From the NCBI RefSeq assembly GCF_008042275.1, contig NZ_RDBK01000011.1, positions 18,247-82,246 of the forward strand: 64,000 nt of DNA, in the 5' to 3' direction. The stretch is from Streptomyces sp. OR43 (GTDB taxonomy: Bacteria > Actinomycetota > Actinomycetes > Streptomycetales > Streptomycetaceae). The stretch's first letter is position 1. Each line of letters begins with the position of its first letter. The notes under the pieces are model-generated. The model saw only the letters and a program-made list of their open reading frames with translations, did no database searches and was not told the DNA's origin. This document shows positions 17,112 through 25,248 of the stretch, one piece after another. The position numbers and the translations under genes were made by a program.

Positions 17112-18743
17112 CTACTTGGCGGCCTTGAACACGCCGTTGCCGAACGAGTAGAGGGCGTCACCGGCGATCGCGCCGCCGGCGAAGACCTCCAGGTCGTCCT
17201 TGGCCTTCGGGCCGAGGACGCGCGGGGCGAGGACGCGGACGGCGATACCGGCGGCGACCATCCAGCCGGCCATGGGCGTGGTGATCAGCAGCCCGGTCGC
17301 CAGCAGGATGCCGAGCTGGCGCTTGGAGCCGCCGATCAGCTGCACGAGCGCGCCGGGGATCGCCCACAGGGCGAGGTCGCGCGCGGTCTCCGCGGACGGG
17401 CCCGCCTTGATCGCGGCGACGTACGCGGCGTCGATCGGGGCGGTCTGCCCGTTGTCGAAGAACATCCGGTACGAGACGAGGACGACGACGATGGCGACGC
17501 CGAAGCCGATCATCGCGGCGATCAGCTGCTGACGGCGGCCCTCCAGCTCGAAGGCCGGGTCGGCGTTCTCGCCCCGCAGCAGATGGCCCGCCTTCAGGTC
17601 GTAACCCATGTCGGCGAACGCCGGGCCGGTCGCGGCGGTGAAGCCGGACAGCACGACGAGCGCCTCGGGCGGGAAGCCGATGAGAATGCCGAGCAGCAGC
17701 GTGATCAGGGCGATCGCGAAGGCGGGGAACCAGCCGGAGTGCATCGACGCGATGCCGACGAGCAGTTCGTGCAGGAACGCGGCGACGGAGGCGTACAGGA
17801 GGAAGCCGATCAGCATGCCCGGGCTCATATGGGTGGCGGCACCGGTGCCGAAGGCGAGCAGGACCGAGATCACGAGGTAGGCGCCGAAGCCCAGCCGCAT
17901 GGACCGCCCCAGGCGTCGGGCGCCCTCCGGCGCACCGGCCTGTCCGGTCGCGCGGGTGTCGCCCGCCGGGGTGCGCCGGGCCTGGAGGATGGTGCGGCCG
18001 ACCTGGACGAGGGCGACAAGGCCCGCCCCCATCATCATGCCGTGAGGCAGGTACATGGCGCCCAGGTCGAGCCCGAACAGCGGGTCGGCGTACTGGTTGA
18101 ACAGCAGGCCGACGCCGAAGGCGGCCATGGCACCGAACCCGCCGATCAGGGCCACGCCGAACGCCGACATCGGCAGGGTGAACGCGGCGCCGACCAGACC
18201 GGTCAGCAGACCGAGGCCGAGGACCTTGGCTCGGCGGCCGCCCTCGTCGCCCGCCTTGATGGCCTGGGCGGCGGCGAGCCCGGGCGGCCAGGGGTTCTTC
18301 GCGGGGAAGGCCGGGGTGTCGTACATCCGGTAGAGCAGCCAGGCGTCGACCAGCATCGCGGCGGCGACCCCGATCAGCATCGGGATGATCATGTCGTCCA
18401 TCCCGAACAGGAACGGGATCCCGATCGGCAGGAACAGGCTGTTCGCGGCGCCGAACGTGGCCGAGGAGATGCTGGTCTGGGCGAGGTTCTGGGCATGCAC
18501 CGAGCGGAAGCCGCGGAACATGACGAGCGGTACGCGGGCCAGCGTCATCGCGGCCAGGGCGCCGATCAGCGAGGTGCTCGGGGTGACGCCGAGGGTGGCG
18601 AGCAGTTGTACGCCCACGATCGCGCCGAACACGCTGAGCACCACGGTGAGGATCAGATTGCCGGGGGCGAGGGCGCGGGGATGGCGCAGGCCCTCACTCG
18701 CGGGGGGCGAGGTCTCGGCCTGGGGAGAGGCGTCAGTGCTCAT
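17112..18743 (-). CDS. OPT-family oligopeptide-type membrane transporter
   Basis: 543 aa, ATG at 18743. The protein is mostly hydrophobic with about a dozen or more predicted membrane segments (for example NLILTVVLSVFGAIVGVQLL and MIIPMLIGVAAAMLVDAWLL), separated by short loops. The 'NPWPPGLAAAQAIKAGDEGG' loop is typical of OPT/YSL transporters. The N-terminal ~25 residues are a hydrophilic, Ser/Glu-rich tail. Presumed proton-coupled uptake of small peptides or peptide-like metabolites. First gene of the OPT-DUF917-M20 operon, divergent from the IclR regulator, with a palindrome (18795-18811) 52 bp upstream of its start. Confidence 0.85.
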   Translation of the reverse strand: MSTDASPQAETSPPASEGLRHPRALAPGNLILTVVLSVFGAIVGVQLLATLGVTPSTSLIGALAAMTLARVPLVMFRGFRSVHAQNLAQTSISSATFGAANSLFLPIGIPFLFGMDDMIIPMLIGVAAAMLVDAWLLYRMYDTPAFPAKNPWPPGLAAAQAIKAGDEGGRRAKVLGLGLLTGLVGAAFTLPMSAFGVALIGGFGAMAAFGVGLLFNQYADPLFGLDLGAMYLPHGMMMGAGLVALVQVGRTILQARRTPAGDTRATGQAGAPEGARRLGRSMRLGFGAYLVISVLLAFGTGAATHMSPGMLIGFLLYASVAAFLHELLVGIASMHSGWFPAFAIALITLLLGILIGFPPEALVVLSGFTAATGPAFADMGYDLKAGHLLRGENADPAFELEGRRQQLIAAMIGFGVAIVVVLVSYRMFFDNGQTAPIDAAYVAAIKAGPSAETARDLALWAIPGALVQLIGGSKRQLGILLATGLLITTPMAGWMVAAGIAVRVLAPRVLGPKAKDDLEVFAGGAIAGDALYSFGNGVFKAAK

Positions 18744-18794
18744 GGGTCTTCGGTGCTCCCGTGCGGGTGGGCGCCTTGTCAGTCGCCTGGGGAA

Positions 18795-18811
18795 GTTCTA
18801 AAATGTGGAAC
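18795..18811. promoter_or_regulatory. Candidate IclR operator 1: TTCTA-N5-TGGAA
   Basis: GTTCTAAAATGTGGAAC reads as two 5-bp arms 5 bp apart, between the divergent OPT transporter and IclR genes. The same pattern (TTCCA-N5-TGGAA) is upstream of the AroM gene at 20487. E. coli IclR-family sites are also short TGGAA-type palindromes, so binding by the adjacent IclR protein is likely. Confidence 0.55.
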
Positions 18812-18996
18812 AGCATCTGAGTATCTGGATCTCCCTGGATCATCCACATGGCTCATTCCGCCGTCAAGGGCTCAGCCGGGATTCTCGGAATGTGGGCGGT
18901 CCGGAGTGGCGGACGAGGGGTGGTCGGGAGGACGCCCGGGCGCCCTTTACGATCGGACGACACGACTCGGGGGAGCTCGGGGGAGGCGGGAGAACG

Positions 18997-19779
18997 GTGA
19001 GCACACTCGCCAACGCGCGCGATGTCCTGCGGTTGATGGCACGTCTGCAGCGCGATCTGACCGTGACGGACGTCGCGGGGGCGCTGGATCTGCCCAAGAG
19101 CTCCGTCTCGCGGACGCTCAGCATGATGGCCGACTACGGCTTCCTCGACCGCGACCCGACGAGCCGCGCCTACCGCCCCGGCGTACTCGTCATGGAGGCC
19201 TCGTACCACTTCCGTGCCTCGCGCAGTACGGCCTCTCTCCTGGAGGAGGAGCTGGCCAGGCTGGTTGCCGACATCGGCTACACCGGATACGTGGACGTGC
19301 TCGACGGCCCCGAGTCGCTCGTGCTGCACATGCGGCTCGGGACGACCGGCGCCCTCCAGGCGTACACCCCGGCCGGCACCCGGGCACCCGCCTACGCCAG
19401 CTCCATGGGGCGGGCGCTGCTCGCCCGCCTGGACGACGCACAGGTGCTGCGCCTGGTCGACGCCCGGCTGGAACAGAGCACGGGCTCGGCGCCGCGCACC
19501 CCCGGTGAACTGACCTCCTGCCTGGCCAGGGTGCGCGCCGACGGCTGGGAGTCCTCGCGCGGCGAATACGTTCCGAACGTCGCCGGAGTCTCCGCGGCCG
19601 TACTCGACAGCGACACGGGGCAGATCTTCGGCATCGGCGTCGCGCTGCCCGCGCCCGAGCTGCACGACGGGAACGCGGCCCGCTTCGGCCGCTCCGTACG
19701 GGACGCCGCCCTGCGCGTCGGCAAGCGCATCGGCGACCCGTACTGGCTGCGGTACGTCGAGCCCGACGCCGGCCGCTGA
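18997..19779 (+). CDS. IclR-family transcriptional regulator
   Basis: 260 aa from GTG at 18997, preceded by GGGGGAGGCGGGAGA; the open frame extends upstream but without family similarity. The N-terminal winged helix is clear (VTDVAGALDLPKSSVSRTLS, then YGFLDRDPTSRAYRPG). It is followed by the IclR effector domain with GYVDVLDG, YASSMGRALLA and 'VSAAVLDSDTGQIFGIGVALP'. Normal length for the family. It is divergent from the OPT operon and convergent with the AroM gene (4 bp between stops). Two matching palindromes suggest it controls both units and possibly itself. Confidence 0.9.
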   Translation: MSTLANARDVLRLMARLQRDLTVTDVAGALDLPKSSVSRTLSMMADYGFLDRDPTSRAYRPGVLVMEASYHFRASRSTASLLEEELARLVADIGYTGYVDVLDGPESLVLHMRLGTTGALQAYTPAGTRAPAYASSMGRALLARLDDAQVLRLVDARLEQSTGSAPRTPGELTSCLARVRADGWESSRGEYVPNVAGVSAAVLDSDTGQIFGIGVALPAPELHDGNAARFGRSVRDAALRVGKRIGDPYWLRYVEPDAGR

Positions 19780-19783
19780 GGCG

Positions 19784-20464
19784 TCAGTCCAGCAGGGGCC
19801 CGAGGGCGGCGCCCACCAGTGCACCCGGCGTCAGGACCGGCACGGTGAGCCCGGCCGCGCGCAGGGACCGCCGGTGCCGCGCCCCGTACCCCATGCAGTC
19901 GAGCATCAGGACGTCCGCCCCGGCCTCGAGGTGGGTGCCGGCCGCCGCGAGCAGGGCCGCGTCGTCGTCGGCGTAGGGCGAGGCCGTGGTGAACGCGGGG
20001 TCGGGAACGACGGTCCGCCACTTCTCGCGCGCCTCGGTGACCTGCTCGGGCAGCGGAACGACGAACCCGACCCGGCTGCCCCGCAGGACGGTGCCGACGT
20101 ATCCCGTGACCAGGGCGTCCGGCTCGACGAGCCGCGCCCGCCGGGTCCGCAGGCCGGGGAACTCCCCGGTGCACAGCAGCACCACGACGTCGGCGCCCGC
20201 CTCCTCCACCTGATCGATACGGTCCTGCAGCGCGGCACCGACGGTGTCCGCGTCCAAGGTCACGGAACTGCCGTCGGCCAGCCGGCTCAGAAGGGTCGCG
20301 CCTCCTTCCGTCGCCCCGAAGCGGAGCTCGGCCTCCTGGCGGGTCAGACCGTCGAGCACACCGGCGTGCCGTACGCGTGCGGTCGCCGGCAGATGCGCCT
20401 CGATGGCTTCGGACAGGTCCGGACGCGGGGCCTGACCGATGGTCAGGAAGGTGAGCGTGTGCAC
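19784..20464 (-). CDS. AroM family protein
   Basis: 226 aa, ATG at 20464. It begins LTFLTIGQAPRPDL, the AroM-family signature, and includes VVLLCTGEFPGL and MLDCMGYGARHR, which resemble the active-site cysteine regions of the Asp/Glu racemase superfamily (inference). The biochemical function of AroM proteins is unknown. In several bacteria they occur with OPT transporters, DUF917/DUF1177 proteins and M20 peptidases, as here. The palindrome 20487-20504 is 22 bp upstream of the start, placing this single gene in the presumed IclR regulon. Confidence 0.85.
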   Translation of the reverse strand: MHTLTFLTIGQAPRPDLSEAIEAHLPATARVRHAGVLDGLTRQEAELRFGATEGGATLLSRLADGSSVTLDADTVGAALQDRIDQVEEAGADVVVLLCTGEFPGLRTRRARLVEPDALVTGYVGTVLRGSRVGFVVPLPEQVTEAREKWRTVVPDPAFTTASPYADDDAALLAAAGTHLEAGADVLMLDCMGYGARHRRSLRAAGLTVPVLTPGALVGAALGPLLD

Positions 20465-20486
20465 GGCGGCGCCTCATCTCTGGGGA

Positions 20487-20504
20487 GTTCCATATACTGG
20501 AAAC
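20487..20504. promoter_or_regulatory. Candidate IclR operator 2: TTCCA-N5-TGGAA
   Basis: GTTCCATATACTGGAAAC contains perfect 5-bp inverted arms 5 bp apart. It sits immediately upstream of the AroM gene, where a repressor would block its promoter. Spacing and sequence match operator 1. Confidence 0.55.
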
Positions 20505-20536
20505 GAGTTCCGCATTAATGTAGACCGTCGTGGTCG

Positions 20537-20583
20537 CCACGCAGAGCACCCCCCGGGCCATGCCCGGGGGGTGCTCTGCGTGG
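20537..20583. terminator. Perfect 22-bp-stem hairpin with 3-nt loop
   Basis: CCACGCAGAGCACCCCCCGG... pairs perfectly over 22 bp with its complement across the loop CAT (arms 20537-20558 and 20562-20583). It lies 69 bp downstream of the stop of the minus-strand SARP-type regulator and 73 bp upstream of the AroM start, so it most likely ends transcription of the regulator and insulates AroM. Confidence 0.75.
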
Positions 20584-20651
20584 CATGCGGCAGCCCGGCC
20601 ATCAGCCGGGGGTGGCGTCAGGACAGTGGCGGGGCCTCCCGCGGGCGCCTC

Positions 20652-23600
20652 TCAGGCGTGGCCGGCATCGCGCAAGAGGTCTTGCGCCCAGGCGGCCCGG
20701 CGCGTCCCGGCCGGGTAGGGCAGGAGCTCGGCCAGCGACTCCGCCCGGGCCAGTTCCGCGGCCCCCTCGGCTTCCTCGGCGAGCGCGGTCAGCGAGGCGC
20801 CGAGCGCGATCCGGGCCTCCACCTCGGCGAGATGCTCCCCGGTACGTTCCGCCCGCGACACCTCGGCCAGAGCGAGCTGCCGGGCGGTTTCGGCCCGGCC
20901 GCAGAGCAGCTCCCCCCAGGCCGCCAGCACGGGTGCCTCGTCGCCGAAGCGGTCCAGGACCCGGAGTACTGCCTCCGGGCGCCCCGTGTCCAGGGCGAGT
21001 TCCGCACGCGCGGTGCGTACCGCGTGGCTCGCCCGCCGGTCCCCGAGCGTGGTGGCGACCGACTCGGCGCGGTCCAGGAGGACCTCGGCGGCGGCTGCCT
21101 CGTTCAGGGCCCACCGGGCACGGGCCAGCGCCGCGAGCGCGTACGGAAGACACCATGTCTCGGCCGGTTCCGCGCCCGCGACGGCGGCCTCGGCGAGGGA
21201 GAGGGCCTGTGCGGGTTCTTCCAGGAGCAGCCGGAGTTCCGCGAGGTTCGCCCGCTCGAAGGCGGCGGCCGCCGGGCCGCCGGACCGTTCGGCGAGGCCG
21301 AGGGCGCGCTCTCCCCGGTCGATCGCCTCGCGCAGACGGCCGGCCCGGCGCGCGTTCTCCCGCAGCATCGACAGGACCGATCCGAGCAGCGTCGGGTCTC
21401 CGTAGGCCTCGGCCGGTGCCAACGCCCTGTCGCCCGCGGCGCGTGCCAGGTCGAAGTGGCCCGCGAGCCCCAGGTTGCTCGCCTGAAGGACGAAGGCGCG
21501 GGCCTTCAGACCGTGGCTCGCATGCCCCGGTACCTCCTCCGCCGCTGTCAGGGCGCGTTCGGCGGCAGCGCACCCGTCGTCGTAATGACCCTGGGTGCTG
21601 AGGATGACGGACAGCGTCAGGAAGTGACCCGCCGTCGGTTCGGGAGAGGTCTCCTCCGTCACGGGATGCTGCCGCAGGACGGCGAGGCCGGGTGCCGGGG
21701 ACCCGGTCCTGACCAGCATCTCCGCCAGCAGTGCCGCCGCGAGGACGCGGTTGTCGTGGTCGTCGAGCCGTTCGAACTCGGCCAGGGCCGGGCGCAGGGC
21801 GCCCACCGCCTGCTCGAAGTGACCCATGCTGCGCAGCACCTGGGCGTGCGCGAGCCGGGCGCGGCCCGCGTCGACATCGAGCCGGGCTATCAGGTCCCGG
21901 TAGTAGCGGTCGGCCGTGTCGTTCGCGTACAGGGCCGCGGCCCGTTCCGCCGCCAGGCGCAGGTACTCGGCCGCGCGGGCGTCGTCGGCGCGGGCGAAAT
22001 GCGAGGCGAGTGTGTCGACGGCGTCGGGACGGCGCCGTCGTACCGCCTGCGCGAAGGCGCCGTGCAGATGCCGGCGACGGACGGCGGACAGCCGCTCGTA
22101 ACAGGTGAGGCGGACCAGCGGGTGCCGGAACGCGATGCCGGTCTCGTGCCGTCCGGTCACGACGACGGTCCGCTCCTCGATGAGCGCGGCGCCGATGGCC
22201 TCGTCCAGAGCGGTGATCGCCGCGGCCCCGGAAAGGGGCGGGTGCAAGCCGTCGGCGGCCACGTCGAGCAGCTCGGACAGGGCCGTCTCGGCGCCGCCGA
22301 CGGACAGCGCCTCCACCACGCGGCGTGTGTTCCCGTCGAGACGGGCGAGCTTCTCCGCCACCAACTGCCGTACCCCGTCCGGCGCGACGCCCTCGGGGTC
22401 GTCGACGCCGAGGTGCCGTGCGAGCTCGCCGGCGAACAGCGGGTTGCCCAGCGACAGTTCCCATACCCGGTCCCACCGCTCCGGGCTGTCCGTCCCGGCC
22501 CCGGAAGCCGAGGGCGCGACATCCCGCGCCACCGCCAGACACGCCTCCCGGTCGAGGCGCTGGACGATCACGTGCACGACCTGCGGCTGCCGCAGCAGAG
22601 CCGTGAGATCCACCACCCGGGGACCGGAGTCGGCGAGTTCCTCGGCCCGGTACGTCACCAGGACGCGCAACGGGAATCCGGGACGCGAAGCATGCCGGGC
22701 CAGGTGGCTCAGCAGTTGGTACGAGCCGGAGTCCGCGGCGTGCAGGTCGTCCAGGACCAGCAGCACCGGCTGCACGGCGGCGAGTTCGGTGAGCAGACCG
22801 GTCGTGGCGCGGAACAGCCGGTCGCGTTCCTCCTCGGGGCTGCGGTCGCCGGGGGACCGTACCTGCCCGAGCGACGGCAGGAAGGCCGCCAGTTCCGGGT
22901 ACTCCGAGCCCACGCGGGCACGTTCGGCCACGTCCCGCTCGGCCAGCAAACCGTCCAGCGCCTCCGCGAAGACGCCGTAGGGCGTGTGCCCCTCCGCGTC
23001 GTGTCCGGCGCCCCACAGGACCGCGGATCCGGAGGCGGCGGCGAGCCGCGCGGCCTCGGCCACCAGCCGGGTCTTGCCCACACCGGCCTCGCCGGTCAGT
23101 ACGCGGACCGGCGGCCCTCCGGTGGTGAGGAGCTGGTGCAGCAGCTCGTCGCGGCCGCGCAAGGGGGCCACGTCCGGGCTCTGCAGGGGCGCGGGCAGGG
23201 CCACCCGGGCCGGGCCGGGCTTACGCGTGGTGGCCAGGGCGACCCGGTGCAGCCGCTCCGTCTCCGGGCCGGGCGGGACGCCCAGTTCGGCCGCCAGCGC
23301 CTCACGGCACAGGTGGTACTGGCCCACCGCTCGCCGTCGCAGACCCTGGCGTATGTAGGCGTCGATCAGAATCCGGTGCGCCGCCTCCTCGGCCGGGCTG
23401 GACCGCAGGACGTGCTCCGCCGTCGCTGTCGCCTCCTGCACAGCGCCCCGCTCCAGGTGGGCCGAGGCCAGCGCCAGGTGCATCTCGTTCGTCAGGGCGG
23501 TGAGCCGTGCCCGCCGCGGTTCCGTCCACGAGAGGTACCGGTCCTCGGGTAGCAGCTCGCCCGTGAACAGGGCCAGGGCGTCCTTCAGCGCGACGGGGTC

Positions 23601-24014
23601 GTGCGAGGCCAGCGCGGACTCGGCGGCCTCCTCGGCATGGTCCGTGTCGACCCAGACGGTGGCCGGGTCGAGGGAGAGCATCGCCCCGTCCGACACGAGG
23701 TACGAGGACGCGGCGCGCGGCGCGAGCTCGGGCTCCAGCGCGCGCCTCGCCGCGTGCAGCGCGACGCGGAGATTGCCGGCGGCGGCGTGCGGATCGGTGT
23801 CCGGCCAGCAGAGGTCCATGATCTGCTCACGGTGCAGCCGGTGGCCAGGAGTGAGGGCGAGCAGCTTGACCAGCGCCTGGGCCGTCAGCCGCGGCCACCG
23901 GCCGGTCGGTTCGGGACAACCGTCACGTGTGACGTGGAAACGGCCGAAAAGGTGCAGACGCAGCAAAGGGGCGATGGGGTGACCGGAGGTGGGGAAGGTT
24001 TGCTGCGTGTTCAT
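20652..24014 (-). CDS. SARP/AfsR-type regulator: winged helix + BTAD + AAA ATPase + TPR
   Basis: 1120 aa from ATG at 24014; the frame continues upstream but only as antisense of other DNA. Residues ~17-100 are an OmpR-like winged helix (RLHLFGRFHVTRDG, LHREQIMDLCWPD). Residues ~105-255 are a bacterial transcriptional activation (BTAD) domain. An ATPase/AAA domain follows with a Walker A site near residue 310 (LTGEAGVGKTRLV) and Walker B (VLLVLDDLHAAD). The C-terminal half is helical, Ala/Leu/Arg-rich and TPR-like. This is the large SARP class; no receiver or membrane part is seen. No antibiotic biosynthetic cluster is visible in the window, so its targets are unknown; the DUF389 gene is 86 bp upstream on the same strand. 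Confidence 0.9.
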   Translation of the reverse strand: MNTQQTFPTSGHPIAPLLRLHLFGRFHVTRDGCPEPTGRWPRLTAQALVKLLALTPGHRLHREQIMDLCWPDTDPHAAAGNLRVALHAARRALEPELAPRAASSYLVSDGAMLSLDPATVWVDTDHAEEAAESALASHDPVALKDALALFTGELLPEDRYLSWTEPRRARLTALTNEMHLALASAHLERGAVQEATATAEHVLRSSPAEEAAHRILIDAYIRQGLRRRAVGQYHLCREALAAELGVPPGPETERLHRVALATTRKPGPARVALPAPLQSPDVAPLRGRDELLHQLLTTGGPPVRVLTGEAGVGKTRLVAEAARLAAASGSAVLWGAGHDAEGHTPYGVFAEALDGLLAERDVAERARVGSEYPELAAFLPSLGQVRSPGDRSPEEERDRLFRATTGLLTELAAVQPVLLVLDDLHAADSGSYQLLSHLARHASRPGFPLRVLVTYRAEELADSGPRVVDLTALLRQPQVVHVIVQRLDREACLAVARDVAPSASGAGTDSPERWDRVWELSLGNPLFAGELARHLGVDDPEGVAPDGVRQLVAEKLARLDGNTRRVVEALSVGGAETALSELLDVAADGLHPPLSGAAAITALDEAIGAALIEERTVVVTGRHETGIAFRHPLVRLTCYERLSAVRRRHLHGAFAQAVRRRRPDAVDTLASHFARADDARAAEYLRLAAERAAALYANDTADRYYRDLIARLDVDAGRARLAHAQVLRSMGHFEQAVGALRPALAEFERLDDHDNRVLAAALLAEMLVRTGSPAPGLAVLRQHPVTEETSPEPTAGHFLTLSVILSTQGHYDDGCAAAERALTAAEEVPGHASHGLKARAFVLQASNLGLAGHFDLARAAGDRALAPAEAYGDPTLLGSVLSMLRENARRAGRLREAIDRGERALGLAERSGGPAAAAFERANLAELRLLLEEPAQALSLAEAAVAGAEPAETWCLPYALAALARARWALNEAAAAEVLLDRAESVATTLGDRRASHAVRTARAELALDTGRPEAVLRVLDRFGDEAPVLAAWGELLCGRAETARQLALAEVSRAERTGEHLAEVEARIALGASLTALAEEAEGAAELARAESLAELLPYPAGTRRAAWAQDLLRDAGHA

Positions 24015-24100
24015 GGGGGCGCCACTGTAGCCGAGCACCCTGAGCCCGCAGGGCCCGGGGCGTGGCGCCCGGCAGTGTCCCGGAGCCCCGTGATCCCAGG

Positions 24101-25120
24101 TCAGCCGAGGGACGCGTCCCGCACGGTGCAGGTGTCCGTGTCCGCCGGACACCAGTGGGTACGGCCGCCCACCAGATGAAGTTCGAGGTCCGCGTCCCGC
24201 ATGCCGTTGCGGTCGAGAGCGGCACGCAGCGCGGTGGGCGCCGGCTGGGGCGGCAGCCCGAGTACGCCGATCACCACGACGCCGTTGCGGCCCTCCACGG
24301 AAGCGATCTGCCACTTCCCGGTGGCCGCCCACTTCTCGGCGACCGGGCGGGCGTCGGCGGCCAGGGAGCGGTCCCGGGCGACGCTGATCGTCCCGGTGGT
24401 CAGCGGCACGGCGATCAGGAGCATGAGTCCGATGACGGCCGCCAGTGAACCGCCGTGGAACCGTCCCACGGCGAAGCCCGACTCCCGCGCCACGCCCCGT
24501 ACGCCGAAGACGAGGAAGACGACCGTGCCGGTCGCCACGATGGCCGCCACATTGGTCGCGAACAGGAGCGTGGACTCGCCGGCGTCGTGATAGCGGCCCA
24601 CCGTGAGCAGGAGCCCGGTCACGGCCAGCGGCGGCACCAGGGAGATGGCGATCGCCACACCCGGGAGGGTGTCCGAGATGTCCGCGCGCACGAGCGCGAA
24701 GGCGCCCACGGTGCCGGTGGCCAGCGCGGCGAGCAGGTCGATCAGACGTGGGCTGATCCGGGACGTGACCTGGCTGTTGGAGGCGAAGCTGTCCGGCGGT
24801 GCGGCGATCCAGCCCAGCAGCATGCCGACCGCCACCACGGCCAGCGCACCGCCGAAGACCAGCAGGACGCACCGCACCACCTGCGAGCGGTCGGCGAGGA
24901 CCAGCGCCAGTGCGCTGCCCAGAATGGGAGTCATCAGCGGAGCCACGATCATCGCCCCGATGACGGTGGCCGTGGAGTCGCCGACCACGCCCGCGCTCGC
25001 GATGACGGACGCCAGGACGAGCAACCCCCAGAAGCGGGTCGAGCCGGGGCTGCGCAGACCGCGTTCGATGAAGAGGGCGTCGCTCATCCGGCGGAGGGTG
25101 GCGGCGTCGACAGATGCCAT
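24101..25120 (-). CDS. DUF389 family membrane protein
   Basis: 339 aa from ATG at 25120, behind a good AAGGAGA site. Six to eight hydrophobic segments (WGLLVLASVIASAGVVGDS, VGAFALVRADISDT, LLFATNVAAIVATGTVVFLV and others) and the motif STATVIGAMIVAPLMTPILG identify the DUF389 / 'uncharacterized hydrophobic domain' family. The C-terminal ~85 residues are soluble and contain two cysteines (HWCPADTDTCTVRD). The family's function is not known. It is followed on the same strand by the SARP-type regulator and may share its transcript. Confidence 0.88.
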   Translation of the reverse strand: MASVDAATLRRMSDALFIERGLRSPGSTRFWGLLVLASVIASAGVVGDSTATVIGAMIVAPLMTPILGSALALVLADRSQVVRCVLLVFGGALAVVAVGMLLGWIAAPPDSFASNSQVTSRISPRLIDLLAALATGTVGAFALVRADISDTLPGVAIAISLVPPLAVTGLLLTVGRYHDAGESTLLFATNVAAIVATGTVVFLVFGVRGVARESGFAVGRFHGGSLAAVIGLMLLIAVPLTTGTISVARDRSLAADARPVAEKWAATGKWQIASVEGRNGVVVIGVLGLPPQPAPTALRAALDRNGMRDADLELHLVGGRTHWCPADTDTCTVRDASLG

Positions 25121-25153
25121 ACGGGTTCTCCTTGCCGAAACAGCTCAGGGACC

Positions 25154-25214
25154 GGGCAGGCGCGGATCAGGTAGGCGCGAACGGGCAGGCGCGGACCGGT
25201 CAGGCGCGGACCGG
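25154..25214. repeat. Four degenerate tandem copies of a ~15-bp unit
   Basis: The unit CAGGCGCGGACCGG recurs about four times (variants CAGGCGCGGATCAG and TAGGCGCGAACGG) between the DUF389 start and the alkylsulfatase stop. No function is evident. Confidence 0.6.
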
Positions 25215-25248
25215 GCTGTGCCTGACCGCGCCGCCGTAGCTGGCCGGA

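Noticed and set aside
16815..19508. Long plus-strand open frame across the OPT and DUF917 genes
   Set aside because: Antisense shadow of membrane-protein and DUF917 genes, with Arg/Gly/His-rich composition and no domain.
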